A DNA stretch of 64,000 nucleotides from Natrialbaceae archaeon AArc-T1-2 (GCF_030273315.1 NZ_CP127174.1:1364001-1428000); one strand, 5' to 3'; shown: positions 34,127 through 43,421, counted from the stretch's first letter. The notes: generated by a model not told the origin, from the sequence alone. Numbers and translations: made by a program.

Positions 34127-35227
34127 CTATGCACTCTCTGCCTGTCTCGAGCCCTCCGAAAAGTGTGACTCGGCGACGGCGAAAGCGAGCGTGCTGACGA
34201 TCCCCAGCAACGTTCCGCCGGTCAGCGCGGTCGCCAGATACGCAAGCGAGACCTCGTCGAGGAAGAACGCACTCACCGCGTGAAGCACGACCGCCATCGC
34301 GACGACGTAAAAGGGCGCGTTGAGATAGCGCCACTCGAGCGTGCCGGCGATGTACTCGTCGGTGATCTGACCGAGGCTCGTGGTGACGCCGGCAGCGGCG
34401 AACCACTGTATCGAGCCGTAGACGAGCGCGGCGAGTACGCGTGGAATGCCGAGTTCGTCGCCCGCTGTCTCCTGGTGGGCCTCGAGGGTGTTCACGCCGC
34501 TTACCCCGCCGAGAACGAGCAAGGCGGCGGCGACGACGTAGGCGATCAGTGTCATGCGACCGGCATACAGCGAGCGGCGGGCGCGCTCGGCAGCGGCGTC
34601 GAGACGATCGCCGAGTCCGAGTCCCCGAGAGATGAGATAGAGCCCGAGCAACGCGGAGGTCGTCCCGAGAACGAGTCCGGGGAGATCGAGCAACGTCCCG
34701 ATCAGCGCGAGCGGATAGATGAGGAGAACGATTCCGAGCGGGATGAGTACCGTCCCCCTGGTCTCGGGGTCGTCGAGCACCTGCTTGAACGTGTAGTACA
34801 TCGACTCTAAGTCCTGGGCCTGCCGGACGACGACGCGTCTGACGCCGTCGATCGGGACCCGCGAGCGGATGACCGGGATGACGGATTCGTCCTGTGCGCC
34901 GTCGGTGACCACGAGCGCGGTGACGTCCTCGCCGGTCGTAAGCGTCGCGAGGACGGTGTCGACCTCGTCGCCGACCTCGCGGTTGGCGCTGACGTCGCCG
35001 TCTTCGTTGCCGGTGACGACCGCCACTTCGACGCTTTCGTCTCTCGCAGCGAGGTCGTCGTAGATGTGAATCCCCTGAAAGATGACGTTGACGTCGCTGT
35101 CTTCGGGATCGGCCGTCGCCAGAGCGGCAGCCGCGTCCTCGACCGTCTCGCGACCGACGACCGGCGTCGAGAAGCCGGTCTTTCGTCCGAGGTCGTCGTC
35201 GAGGTCGACACAGAGGACCAGCAGCAT
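34127..35227 (-). CDS. DUF373-family membrane protein
   Basis: A 366-residue archaeal protein. A soluble N-terminal domain (about 1-145) opens with LLVLCVDLDDDLGRKTG and includes VTDGAQDESVIPVIRSRVP; the rest has six or seven hydrophobic helices (IPLGIVLLIYPLALIG, LIAYVVAAALLVLGG and others). This is the standard DUF373 arrangement, of unknown function though widely conserved in archaea. It is convergent with the prenyl synthase 17 bp away. Confidence 0.85.
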   Translation of the reverse strand: MLLVLCVDLDDDLGRKTGFSTPVVGRETVEDAAAALATADPEDSDVNVIFQGIHIYDDLAARDESVEVAVVTGNEDGDVSANREVGDEVDTVLATLTTGEDVTALVVTDGAQDESVIPVIRSRVPIDGVRRVVVRQAQDLESMYYTFKQVLDDPETRGTVLIPLGIVLLIYPLALIGTLLDLPGLVLGTTSALLGLYLISRGLGLGDRLDAAAERARRSLYAGRMTLIAYVVAAALLVLGGVSGVNTLEAHQETAGDELGIPRVLAALVYGSIQWFAAAGVTTSLGQITDEYIAGTLEWRYLNAPFYVVAMAVVLHAVSAFFLDEVSLAYLATALTGGTLLGIVSTLAFAVAESHFSEGSRQAESA

Positions 35228-35352
35228 CGCTCGAAGATTAAACGGCGTGGTATTTGCATCTTCGGGGATTGACGGATATCGCGACGCGTGGCGACGACCG
35301 ACGGTCGCTTTCGTGCGCCTTTTGAGCCTCGACCGGCTAGAGGAGACATCGA

Positions 35353-36348
35353 ATGATCTCGAAGGGCTGTGAGCAGTGCGCGGAAGGCGGCAAGATGGTG
35401 CTGTTCGTCTACGGCTACTGTGACCAGCGCGACTGCTTTTACTGCCCGCTCGGCGAGAACCGCAAGAACGTCACCGACGTCTACGCCAACGAACGGCTCG
35501 TCGAGAACGACGAGGACGTCCTGACCGAGGCCCGCCGGATGGACGCACTCGGAACGTCGATCACCGGCGGCGAACCCCAGGAAGCGCTCGATCGCACCTG
35601 TCACTACCTCTCCTTGCTGAAAGAGGAGTTCGGTTCCGACCACCACACCCACCTCTACACCGGCATCACGGGCGGTCGCGAGAACATGCGCCGGCTCGCC
35701 GAAGCCGGCTTAGACGAGATCCGCTTTCACCCGCCGCTCGAGCAGTGGGGCGAGCTCCACGGCACCGAGTGGGAGGAGATTCTCTACACCGCCCGCGAAG
35801 AAGGGCTCACGCCCGCCTTCGAGATTCCTGGCATCCGCGCCGAGGAGGAGTTTCTCGAGTTCGTAGACGAGGGCGCTGCCGAGTTCTGCAATATCAACGA
35901 GTTCGAGATGTCCCAGGGCAACTACCGTCGGATGCAAGAGCAGGGCTTCGAACTCAAGGAAGGACACATGAGCGCCGTCGACGGCAGCCGCGAGGAGATC
36001 CTCGAGGTCATGGGCGAACACGAGCGCGTCTACTTCTGTACCTCCGTGTTCAAAGACGCCGCCCAGCACCGGCGACGGCTCAAACGAATGGCCCGCAACG
36101 TTCGCCGGGAGTTCGACGACGTCACCGACGACGGCACCCTCGTCTACGGCAAAACGTACGCCACCCCCCAGCGGTTCGAAGAACTTGGCGTCCCCGAGGA
36201 GTTCTACACGGTGAAATCGAACCACGTCGAGGTCGCCTGGTGGCTCCTCGAGGAGATGATCGAGGAAGGCGACCTCGAGGACGGCGAGATCGTCGAGCAG
36301 TATCCGACCTACGACGGACAGGTCGTCGAACGGACGCCGCTTGCCTGA
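35353..36348 (+). CDS. Radical SAM protein (COG2108-like)
   Basis: A 331-residue radical SAM enzyme. The cluster-binding motif is YGYCDQRDCFYCPLGE, a CX4CX2C spacing rather than the usual CX3CX2C. GTSITGGEPQEALDRT supplies the GGE SAM-binding motif, with HLYTGITGG, LDEIRFHPP and FEIPGIRAEEEFL downstream along the barrel. An early CEQCAEG adds two more Cys. It belongs to the archaeal set annotated as PFL-activating-enzyme-related. No maturase substrate or operon partner is adjacent. Confidence 0.82.
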   Translation: MISKGCEQCAEGGKMVLFVYGYCDQRDCFYCPLGENRKNVTDVYANERLVENDEDVLTEARRMDALGTSITGGEPQEALDRTCHYLSLLKEEFGSDHHTHLYTGITGGRENMRRLAEAGLDEIRFHPPLEQWGELHGTEWEEILYTAREEGLTPAFEIPGIRAEEEFLEFVDEGAAEFCNINEFEMSQGNYRRMQEQGFELKEGHMSAVDGSREEILEVMGEHERVYFCTSVFKDAAQHRRRLKRMARNVRREFDDVTDDGTLVYGKTYATPQRFEELGVPEEFYTVKSNHVEVAWWLLEEMIEEGDLEDGEIVEQYPTYDGQVVERTPLA

Positions 36349-36375
36349 TCGCGATTCGGTACGCTGACACCGCCT

Positions 36376-37422
36376 TCACCGCTCGAGTGCACCCGTACCC
36401 GGCCGCTCGAGTCCGTCGAGGTCGATCCGACCGTCGGGCATCGAAACGCCGTCGTAGGGATCGGCCTCGAGCAACAGCGAGCCGTCGAGGTCGGCGTACT
36501 CGAGCGCCGGCGCGAGCTGGCAGGCCGCGGCGATCGAGGCGTTCGATTCGACCATACAGCCACACATGACCTCGAGGCCGTGAGCGTGGGCGGTGTGGAC
36601 GATCCGTCGCGCCTCCGATAAGCCGCCACACTTCATCAGCTTCAGGGTCGCGACGTCACAGCGGTCGGCGACCTGCGGGACGTCCGTGGCGGTCCGCAGG
36701 GACTCGTCGGCGGCGATCGGAAGCGACGAGCGCTCGTAGACGTAACGAAGACCCTCAGGATCGTCGGCCGAGACGGGCTGTTCGACGAACTCGAGATCGT
36801 AGGCCGCGAGTTCGTCGATCGTCGCGACGGCCTCGCGGGGCGACCAGGCCTCGTTGGCGTCGACGCGGATCGTCGCGTCGGGAGCGACGTCCCGGATCGT
36901 GGCGAGAATCTCCTCGTCGCGGTCGGTCCCGACTTTGACCTTGAGCGTGTCGTAGCCCCGCTCGAGTGCCGTCTCGGTCTTCGCGCGCATCCGGTCGAGG
37001 TCGTCGATGCCGATCGTGTACGACGTCTCGGGGGCGTCGGTCGGATCGAGCCCGAAGTACCGGTACAGGGGAACCTCGAGCCGTTTCGCGACCAGGTCGT
37101 AGACGGCGATACTGACGGCCGCGCGGGCGGACGGGTTCGCCCGAATCCGATCGCGCATCCGGCGTTCGATCCGGGCGAGGTCGTGAGGATCCCCGACGTC
37201 TTCGACGATCGCGAGCAGATCGGGGAGGACGGCCTCGACGGTGTCGACCGTCTCGCCGTAGCGAGACGCCGGTGCTGCGGCCCCGACGCCGACGTGGCCC
37301 GCTTCGTCTTCGATCTCGACGATCGCGATCTCGGCGTGGGTCCTCGTCCCGCGGGCGATCGTGAACGGAAACTCGAGTGCCACTCTGGTGCGCTCGAAAT
37401 CGGTCTCGAGGTCGACGCTCAT
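36376..37422 (-). CDS. dgcA: Enolase-superfamily epimerase, probable N-acetyl-D-glutamate racemase DgcA
   Basis: A 348-residue muconate-lactonising-type protein. Barrel motifs include LKVKVGTDRDEE (KxK), IRVDANEAWSPREA, LEFVEQPVSADD, LPIAADESLRT and TLKLMKCGGLSEA, so the metal-binding Asp, Glu, Asp and both catalytic Lys positions are kept. Family members are often called dipeptide epimerases. The start overlaps the stop of a DUF1611 gene (ATGA), the pairing described in bacteria as DgcN-DgcA for D-glutamate catabolism. That context makes DgcA the better call, though L-Ala-D/L-Glu epimerase is not excluded. Confidence 0.8.
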   Translation of the reverse strand: MSVDLETDFERTRVALEFPFTIARGTRTHAEIAIVEIEDEAGHVGVGAAAPASRYGETVDTVEAVLPDLLAIVEDVGDPHDLARIERRMRDRIRANPSARAAVSIAVYDLVAKRLEVPLYRYFGLDPTDAPETSYTIGIDDLDRMRAKTETALERGYDTLKVKVGTDRDEEILATIRDVAPDATIRVDANEAWSPREAVATIDELAAYDLEFVEQPVSADDPEGLRYVYERSSLPIAADESLRTATDVPQVADRCDVATLKLMKCGGLSEARRIVHTAHAHGLEVMCGCMVESNASIAAACQLAPALEYADLDGSLLLEADPYDGVSMPDGRIDLDGLERPGTGALER

Positions 37423-38435
37423 AGCAACGCGTCGAGCACCCCGTCGGTGTCGAACCGAACCGCGTCCGTCGCCGGTGCACCGAGTGCCTCGGCGTAGGCG
37501 TCGACGGCCTCGCGGGCGGCGGCGTCGTCCTCGAGTCCTCGGGTGTTGAGTGCGCCGGCGAAGATTCGGGCCGGTCGGACTGGTTCGGCAAGTCCCTCGT
37601 AGAGGTCGACGTACCGACGAATCGGTGGTAGCGAGAACGACTCGTAGCCGTGGACCGTCTCTCGGCCCGCCTCGTGACAGAGCACGAGTTTGTCGGCCAT
37701 CGCCCCGTGGAGGATGCCACAGGTCACCGCCGAGTAGGCCGGATGGACGATGCTTCCCTGGCCCTCCACGAAGAGGTAGTCGTGGTCGTCGCCGACCTCG
37801 AGGATCATCTCCTCGACCGCGCCGGCGGTAAAGTCGCTTATCACGCGGTCGATGGGATTGCCCCAGCCCTCGATCATGATCCCTGTCTGACCGGTCGGCA
37901 CCACCGCGGCGTCGTAGCCATGCTCGTTCGCGTCCCGGGACAGTTCCATCGTCGTCGTCATCTTCCCGACCGAGCAGTCGGTGCCGACGGTGAGGATCAC
38001 GTCGGCGTCGACCTCGTCGGCGACGCCGTCGGCCACGGTGAGGTCCGCTGGCGGCTCGCGAACGTCCCGGAGTTCACAGCCGTGCTCGTCGGCCAGCGTG
38101 GCGAACTCCTCGTCCTCGGCGAGGAAGTAGTGCAGCCCCGAGATGACGTCACAGCTCCGTTCGAGTGCGGTCCTGACGTCTGGTCGCCAGTGCTCTTCGA
38201 AGCCGCCGCCGATGGGGGCAATCCCGATCAACAGGGCGTCGACGGGGTCGTCGACGTCGTCCATGCTCGAGACGATCGGTGCGTCCTGGACGTCGGCGAC
38301 GAACTCGGTGACGCGGCGACCGGCCGTCTCCCGATCGAGTACCGCGGCGACGTCGTAGTCGGCGTATCGGAGCACCCCGAGGGCGGTCTTGGCCCGGTCG
38401 GGGAACTGCTCGTGGGCGAGGATCGCGACGCGCAT
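37419..38435 (-). CDS. dgcN: DUF1611 protein, probable D-glutamate N-acetyltransferase DgcN
   Basis: A 338-residue DUF1611 protein. The P-loop-like core has VGTDCSVGKMTTTMELS and VPTGQTGIMIEG; DYLFVEGQGSIVHPAYSAVT and GAMADKLVLCHEA follow. The N-terminal domain (about 1-120) starts MRVAILAHEQFPDRAKTA. The ATG at 38435 is chosen because the upstream frame is shadow. DUF1611 paired with an enolase-superfamily racemase is the arrangement reported for DgcN-DgcA, where DgcN N-acetylates D-glutamate. First gene of a two-gene unit. Confidence 0.8.
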   Translation of the reverse strand: MRVAILAHEQFPDRAKTALGVLRYADYDVAAVLDRETAGRRVTEFVADVQDAPIVSSMDDVDDPVDALLIGIAPIGGGFEEHWRPDVRTALERSCDVISGLHYFLAEDEEFATLADEHGCELRDVREPPADLTVADGVADEVDADVILTVGTDCSVGKMTTTMELSRDANEHGYDAAVVPTGQTGIMIEGWGNPIDRVISDFTAGAVEEMILEVGDDHDYLFVEGQGSIVHPAYSAVTCGILHGAMADKLVLCHEAGRETVHGYESFSLPPIRRYVDLYEGLAEPVRPARIFAGALNTRGLEDDAAAREAVDAYAEALGAPATDAVRFDTDGVLDALL

Positions 38436-38493
38436 ACCGGGTGCATAGACCACGCCCCACTTAAGGGTGCGCGCACCGGCAGAGCGGCGCAGC

Positions 38494-39393
38494 CTACAGC
38501 ACCCGGACGTCGGTCGTCCAGAACGACCTGACCGCGTCCTCGAGCGCCGACTCGGGATCGCCGGTCGCGTCGACGGCGGCAGTCGCATCGGGGTCGGCCG
38601 TCTCGGCGACGGTATCGACGACGCCGCGCTGGCCGACGAGGTAGAGTCGATCGGCCTCGACCGGCGCGAGCACCTCGTGAACGCGCTCGAGGTGGTCGTC
38701 GATCTGCTCGTCGCGGATACGCTCGAAGCGAGCCTGCGAGAAGCCGCCTTTCGAGTGGGCTCCCTTCACGTCGCTTTCGAAGCCGCGGTAGTCGACCCGC
38801 TCGGTTCCCTCGTAGACGCCGAGTGCGAACAGGTCGGTCCGAACGAGCGCAACGGCGTGAGGACCCGTCGGCTGGAACCACGCCCGCTCGAGTTCGAACC
38901 GATCCGACCACGCCGCCTCGAGGTCGGGCCCGACCGGCGGATCGAGCGCGACCGAGACGATGCCGGCGTCGTCGAGACAGCACAGACACGGCGTGGCCTC
39001 CTCGAGCAGGACCGACCGTTCGCCGAGGATCTCGGCGGCCCCGTCGGGAACCTCGTCTGCGGCGTCGATCGTCGCCGTCAGCGCCCCCTCGGGAGCCGTC
39101 CGCAGCGACTCAAGGCGAGACAGCACTGCCTCGAGGCGCTCGCCGCGGAGTCGTTCCCGCCGTCGGACCTCGAGTGAGCGATCGTCGTCCTCGAGACGGT
39201 CGAGTTCGCCCTCGAGCTGGGCGATGCGGTCCTCGAGTCGATTGACCCGCTCTTCGGCCTCCTGGCGAGCCGTGACGGCCTCAGCCCGGCGCTCGGACTC
39301 GGCCTCGTAGCGGCGACGCAGCCGCTCGGTCTCCTCCTCGAGTTCGTCGATCCGCTCTTTGAGCGGGGCCCGGCCCAGCAACTCGTCGAGCAT
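38494..39393 (-). CDS. Vms1/Ankzf1-like release factor (VLRF1-type)
   Basis: A 299-residue protein. The first 95 residues form a coiled coil rich in Glu and Arg; the rest is an eRF1-like domain with FALGVYEGTERVDYRGFESDVK and KGAHSKGGFSQARFERIRDEQID, the GGFSQxRFxRxR signature of Vms1/Ankzf1 peptidyl-tRNA hydrolases, which free nascent chains from stalled 60S (50S) subunits. In archaea a role in ribosome rescue is inferred. The final part is a Rossmann-like segment (DRLYLVGQRGVVDTV). Confidence 0.82.
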   Translation of the reverse strand: MLDELLGRAPLKERIDELEEETERLRRRYEAESERRAEAVTARQEAEERVNRLEDRIAQLEGELDRLEDDDRSLEVRRRERLRGERLEAVLSRLESLRTAPEGALTATIDAADEVPDGAAEILGERSVLLEEATPCLCCLDDAGIVSVALDPPVGPDLEAAWSDRFELERAWFQPTGPHAVALVRTDLFALGVYEGTERVDYRGFESDVKGAHSKGGFSQARFERIRDEQIDDHLERVHEVLAPVEADRLYLVGQRGVVDTVAETADPDATAAVDATGDPESALEDAVRSFWTTDVRVL

Positions 39394-39427
39394 CAGGCGA
39401 ACACGCGAAGTCGCGATACTTCTATGT

Positions 39428-39793
39428 CTAGGTTCCGGCGTGTCGGCACTCGGGGAGTCCGCCGGCGAACGACAGCAGCTGCTCGGCGCGTTCGCGACGG
39501 GCGAGTAACACCTCCTGTAGCGTCGGTGGGTTGCGAACGTCGGTCTCTTCGAGCATCGGTTCGGGGATCTCGAGGGTGTTCGCAGGAACGTCCTCGCCGC
39601 CGAAGACGGGGAAGTGTCGGGACTCGAGTTTCATCACGAGCGGAGTGTCGAGCCGTTCGACCCCCTCGCCGGTGGCGTACAGCTGTTCGTTGACGCGTTC
39701 GTGTTGTTCGCTGTGCATCCGGGCACACTCTTCGTCCGACGGCGTCACGTAGAGACGTCCGAGATAGTAGCTGCGCGAGAATACCTCGAACAT
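39428..39793 (-). CDS. Conserved haloarchaeal DUF5802 protein
   Basis: A 121-residue protein beginning MFEVFSRSYYLGRLYVTP, with MHSEQHERVNEQLYATGEG and LVMKLESRHFPVFGGEDVPANTLEIP. I recall this as DUF5802, a small family seen only in haloarchaea; there is no functional assignment. It follows the Vms1-like gene direction with a 34-bp gap, so they may be co-transcribed. A TATA-like TATAACTTTACC in the divergent gap serves this gene or thpR. Confidence 0.75.
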   Translation of the reverse strand: MFEVFSRSYYLGRLYVTPSDEECARMHSEQHERVNEQLYATGEGVERLDTPLVMKLESRHFPVFGGEDVPANTLEIPEPMLEETDVRNPPTLQEVLLARRERAEQLLSFAGGLPECRHAGT

Positions 39794-39878
39794 GGTAACG
39801 TAACCCAGGGACTGGAGTACTATAACTTTACCTTCGGGAGTCGCATGCCTTCAAGAGGATCGACCCCGAAGGTCAGGT

Positions 39879-40439
39879 ATGCGCCTGTTCGTCAGCGTCG
39901 ACTGTCCCGACGACTTCGCGACACCGATCGCCGACCTGCAGGCGGCACTCGAGGACGCGAGCGGGCTCAACGTTACGGATCCCGAACAGGCCCACCTCAC
40001 CCTGAAGTTCCTCGGCGACGTCGACGAGTCACGCCTGCCCGACCTCGAGTCCGAACTCGAGACCGCAGTCGAGGACTCGGGCGTCGGGCCGTTTTCCGCC
40101 CGATTCGGCGGTCTGGGCGTGTTCCCCGACCTCGAGTACATACACGTCGTCTGGCTCGGCGTCGAGGAGGGCGGCGACGAGCTGACCCGCCTGCACGAGG
40201 CGATCGAGGAGCGGACGACGGCGATGGGCTTTGAGCCCGAGAGTCACGACTTCACCCCACACATCACGCTCGCGCGGATGGAACACGCCGGCGGGAAAGA
40301 ACTGGTCCAGGAGGTCGTCAGCGAGCGCGAGCCGACGGTCGGCGAGACGGTCGTCGAGGAGGTCCACCTGACCGAGAGCACGCTCACGTCCGACGGCCCA
40401 GTCTACTCGACGGTCGCCTCGTTTTCGCTCGAGGACTGA
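39879..40439 (+). CDS. thpR: RNA 2',3'-cyclic phosphodiesterase (2H family)
   Basis: A 186-residue 2H phosphoesterase. The two catalytic HxTx motifs are HLTLKFLGD and HITLARME, with the usual spacing of about 90 residues. Family members open 2',3'-cyclic phosphates on RNA ends, acting in tRNA or rRNA processing; older names call it 2'-5' RNA ligase. The ATG at 39879 gives MRLFVSVDCPDDF, the normal family start. Confidence 0.9.
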   Translation: MRLFVSVDCPDDFATPIADLQAALEDASGLNVTDPEQAHLTLKFLGDVDESRLPDLESELETAVEDSGVGPFSARFGGLGVFPDLEYIHVVWLGVEEGGDELTRLHEAIEERTTAMGFEPESHDFTPHITLARMEHAGGKELVQEVVSEREPTVGETVVEEVHLTESTLTSDGPVYSTVASFSLED

Positions 40440-40530
40440 TCCTCGCTCGAGGACGACTCTCACGACGCCGTGAGTGCAATCGGTCCCGACGGCTGACGAC
40501 GTTTTTGTCCGAGAGCGTCGACCGACCAGT

Positions 40531-42360
40531 ATGGAGCTGGTGCTGTCGACCGGACAGCCGTCCCTGACGGTCGACGTCGTCGTCGTCTTCGCCGTCGTCG
40601 CCGTGACCTTGCTCCTTTTCGTCCTCGAGCCGATTCCCATCGACGTCTCGGCGATCCTGATGCTCGTCGTCCTGGTCGTGCTCGAGCCCTGGACGCAGAT
40701 TACGCCCGAGCTCGCCATCTCCGGGTTCTCGAACCCGGCGACGATCACGGTGCTCGCGATGTTCGTGCTGAGCGAGGGGGTCAAACGAACTGGCTCGATC
40801 AGAATCGTCGGCGACCGGGTGATCGAGTTCACAGGCGACGACGAGCGCAAGCAACTGGCGGCGGTAATCGGCCTTAGCGGGAGCACGGCGGGGGTTATCA
40901 ACAACACGCCCGTCGTCGCCGTATTGATCCCGTTCGTCACCGACCTCGCCGAGCGAACGAACACCTCGCCCTCGAAGCTGTTCATCCCGCTGTCGTACGC
41001 GGCGATGCTCGGCGGGATGCTTACACTCGTCGGAACCTCGCCAAGCATCCTCGCGAGCGATATCTCCGATCGACTTATCGGTCGCCCCTACTCGATGTTC
41101 ACGTTCACCCACCTCGGCGTCCTCGTCTTGCTCACCGGGGCCGTCTACCTGCTGACAATCGGTCACCGGCTCATCCCCGAACGGATCGATCCGGACGAGG
41201 ATCTGTCAGACCGCTTCGAGACGAGCGAGTACGTCACCGAAGTGACGGTGCCACCGGACGCGGCCGTCGTCGGGGAGACCGTCGGCGAGGTCGTCGCCCG
41301 GATCGGCCGGGATGCGGAGATCCTTCGCATCCTCCGGCACGGCAAGATCATCCACAGGGACATCGAGAACCGGACGATCCGTGCCGGCGACCACCTGCTG
41401 TTCCGGGGTCGTCGACGGACGCTGCTCGAGCTGGCGAGCTTTCGGGGACTCGAGTTCTCGGCCGAGCCGATCGTCGAGCCCGTGTCCGAGGACGACGGCG
41501 GTACCGTCCCGCTCGTCGAGGTCATCGTCGTCCCCGGCGAGTCGGCGCTTGCATCCGAGTCTATTACGGCGTCGGCGTTCAGACGGCGGTTCGACGCGCC
41601 GATCCTCGCGATCCGTCGGCAAGGAGAGCTCGTCACTCGCCGGCTGTCGAAAGTCGTGTTACGGGGCGGAGATACGCTGCTCGTCCAGGCGAACGAGGGG
41701 GCGTTCGAAGAGCTCAGGAACGATCCCGACTACGTCGTCACCGAGGAGGTCGTTCGGCCGGACTACCGCACGTCCCGAATTCCGGTCGCCGTCGGTATCG
41801 TCGTCGGCGTCGTACTCGTGGCTGCAGCCGGCTACCTTCCGGTCGAGATCGCGGCACTCGGCGGGATGGCGGCGATGGTGGTCACCGGCTGTGTCGAACC
41901 CAGGGAGGTGTACGACGCCGTCGACTGGAACGTCATCTTCCTGCTCGCAGGCGTCATCCCGCTCGGGATTGCGCTCGAAGAGACCGGCGGTGCAGAGTAT
42001 CTCGCCCTCCAGCTCACGCCGATGGCTGACGTCGTCCCGCTGGTCGTCTTCCTGATGATCTTTTACATGCTGACGGCGATCGTCACCGAGATTATCACCA
42101 ACCTGGCGAGCGTTGCACTCATGATTCCGATCGGCGTCGACGTCGCGACCCAACTCGGTGCGAATCCGTTCTCGTTCGTCCTGCTCGTCACCTTTGCGGC
42201 CAGCGACTCGCTCATGACGCCCGTGGGCTACCAGACGAATCTCATGGTGTACGATCGTGGCGGCTACCGGTTCACCGATTACATGCGCGTCGGCATCCCG
42301 CTCCAGCTCCTGCTTGCGGTCGTTACGTCGCTCGGTATCGTCGTCTTCTGGGGCGTCTGA
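40531..42360 (+). CDS. SLC13-family permease with two TrkA-C (RCK_C) domains
   Basis: A 609-residue transporter of the DASS/NadC-like type. Hydrophobic helices at about 12-200 and 410-609 flank a cytoplasmic pair of TrkA-C regulatory domains (about 230-400; VGETVGEVVARIGRDAEILRILRHG and SITASAFRRRFDAPILAIRRQGEL). VLSEGVKRTG, INNTPVVAVLIPF and the terminal TPVGYQTNLMVYDRGGYRFTDYM match SLC13 motifs. Proteins like this move Na+ with dicarboxylate or sulfate; the substrate here is not determined. The ATG at 40531 has no SD but normal codon use. Confidence 0.85.
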   Translation: MELVLSTGQPSLTVDVVVVFAVVAVTLLLFVLEPIPIDVSAILMLVVLVVLEPWTQITPELAISGFSNPATITVLAMFVLSEGVKRTGSIRIVGDRVIEFTGDDERKQLAAVIGLSGSTAGVINNTPVVAVLIPFVTDLAERTNTSPSKLFIPLSYAAMLGGMLTLVGTSPSILASDISDRLIGRPYSMFTFTHLGVLVLLTGAVYLLTIGHRLIPERIDPDEDLSDRFETSEYVTEVTVPPDAAVVGETVGEVVARIGRDAEILRILRHGKIIHRDIENRTIRAGDHLLFRGRRRTLLELASFRGLEFSAEPIVEPVSEDDGGTVPLVEVIVVPGESALASESITASAFRRRFDAPILAIRRQGELVTRRLSKVVLRGGDTLLVQANEGAFEELRNDPDYVVTEEVVRPDYRTSRIPVAVGIVVGVVLVAAAGYLPVEIAALGGMAAMVVTGCVEPREVYDAVDWNVIFLLAGVIPLGIALEETGGAEYLALQLTPMADVVPLVVFLMIFYMLTAIVTEIITNLASVALMIPIGVDVATQLGANPFSFVLLVTFAASDSLMTPVGYQTNLMVYDRGGYRFTDYMRVGIPLQLLLAVVTSLGIVVFWGV

Positions 42361-42367
42361 CGGTCGG

Positions 42368-42811
42368 TCACGGCGACGATCGCCCCGACTGCTCTCTGAC
42401 GACGAACTCGTACCACTCGAGGTCGATCTCCTCGGGCGGCAGGTCGAAGACGGTGATCTCGATCTCTTTCGCGTGTTCGTAAAAGAGCGTCTCGTAGGAC
42501 CGATCGAGTGGCTCCTCGAGCGGGCGAAGCAGACCGGTCAGGACGACACTTTGCCACTCCGAGGGCGAGTGCCACTCATAGGCGGTGAGACAGGCGATCT
42601 CGGTCGTCTCGATGAACGTCCGTTTCTTGCTCTCGGGACCGAAGCCGAGGTCGAGCAGACACCGGTGGTACTCCTCGTCGTACGCGAACGAGACCGGAAC
42701 GGCGTAGGCCCGGCCATCGCGTGACAGCGACAGGACGCCGATGCCACGCTCGCGCAGGAACGATTCGATCTCTGCGTCCGTCATACCGGTTCCGAACTCG
42801 TAGTCTGTCAT
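42368..42811 (-). CDS. PPOX-fold flavin-binding protein, second copy
   Basis: A 147-residue paralogue of the protein at 8813. Shared blocks are GIGVLSLSRDGRAYAVPVSFAYD, LLDLGFGPESKKRTF and WQSVVLTGLLRPLEE. The N-terminus (MTDYEFGTGMTDAEIESFL) is longer and the C-terminus carries PPEEIDLEWYEFVVREQSGR. FMN or F420 binding is expected for the fold. It is convergent with the SLC13 gene, 7 bp apart. Confidence 0.8.
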   Translation of the reverse strand: MTDYEFGTGMTDAEIESFLRERGIGVLSLSRDGRAYAVPVSFAYDEEYHRCLLDLGFGPESKKRTFIETTEIACLTAYEWHSPSEWQSVVLTGLLRPLEEPLDRSYETLFYEHAKEIEITVFDLPPEEIDLEWYEFVVREQSGRSSP

Positions 42812-42956
42812 GCGATCGCAGGTGTCGTCTGGTGGACGCGTCGTCTCCCAGTACCCGGCCGAGATCCTTTATGACCCTTGGCGACTCCCCTGACTGTCTC
42901 GATTCGAGACGGACCCGCCGTCGACGGGTTCGGCGTCGCCTACACAGATGGACAAG

Positions 42957-42964
42957 ATTTTAAG
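42957..42964 (+). promoter_or_regulatory. TATA element for the ribosomal/SRP operon
   Basis: ATTTTAAG at 42957-42964 lies 26 bp before the ATG of rpl39e, giving a leaderless mRNA for the six-gene operon. Confidence 0.6.
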
Positions 42965-42989
42965 CCAGCGTGGGCTACGTCCGGCTACT

Positions 42990-43142
42990 ATGGGCAAGAA
43001 GTCGAAAGGCAAGAAAAAACGGCTTGCCAAACTCGAGAACCAGAACAGCCGCGTTCCGGCCTGGGTCATGATGAAGACGGACATGGACGTGACGCGAAAC
43101 CCCAAGCGACGCCACTGGCGGCGCAGCGACACTGACGAATAA
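42990..43142 (+). CDS. rpl39e: 50S ribosomal protein L39e
   Basis: A 50-residue basic protein, which is unusual in this acidic proteome: [20 protein letters not shown], then [25 protein letters not shown]. This is the full-length L39e, a protein of the ribosome exit tunnel. The stop codon shares its last base with the next start (TAATG-type overlap), so rpl31e is translated coupled to it. Confidence 0.95.
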   Translation: MGKKSKGKKKRLAKLENQNSRVPAWVMMKTDMDVTRNPKRRHWRRSDTDE

Positions 43143-43420
43143 TGAGCGCGAGTGACTTCGAAGAGCGGGTCGTGACGGTACCGCTTCGGGACGTCAAGGC
43201 GGGCGCGAACCACGAGGCCGCCGACAGAGCGATGACGATCATTCGCGAGCACCTCGCCAAACACTTCGCCGTCGACGAGGACGCCATCCGCCTCGATCCC
43301 TCGATCAACGAAGCCGTCTGGGCGAACGGTCGCTCCAACCCGCCACGAAAGCTCCGGGTCCGAGCCGCCCGCTTCGAAGAGGAGGGCGAACCGGTCGTCG
43401 AAGCCGAGTTCGCCGAATAA
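43142..43420 (+). CDS. rpl31e: 50S ribosomal protein L31e
   Basis: A 92-residue protein of the archaeal/eukaryotic L31e family, located near the tunnel exit: [23 protein letters not shown], then [29 protein letters not shown]. Acidic C-terminus EAEFAE as in other haloarchaea. It lies between rpl39e and eif6 in the conserved order. Confidence 0.95.
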   Translation: MSASDFEERVVTVPLRDVKAGANHEAADRAMTIIREHLAKHFAVDEDAIRLDPSINEAVWANGRSNPPRKLRVRAARFEEEGEPVVEAEFAE

Positions 43421-43421
43421 C

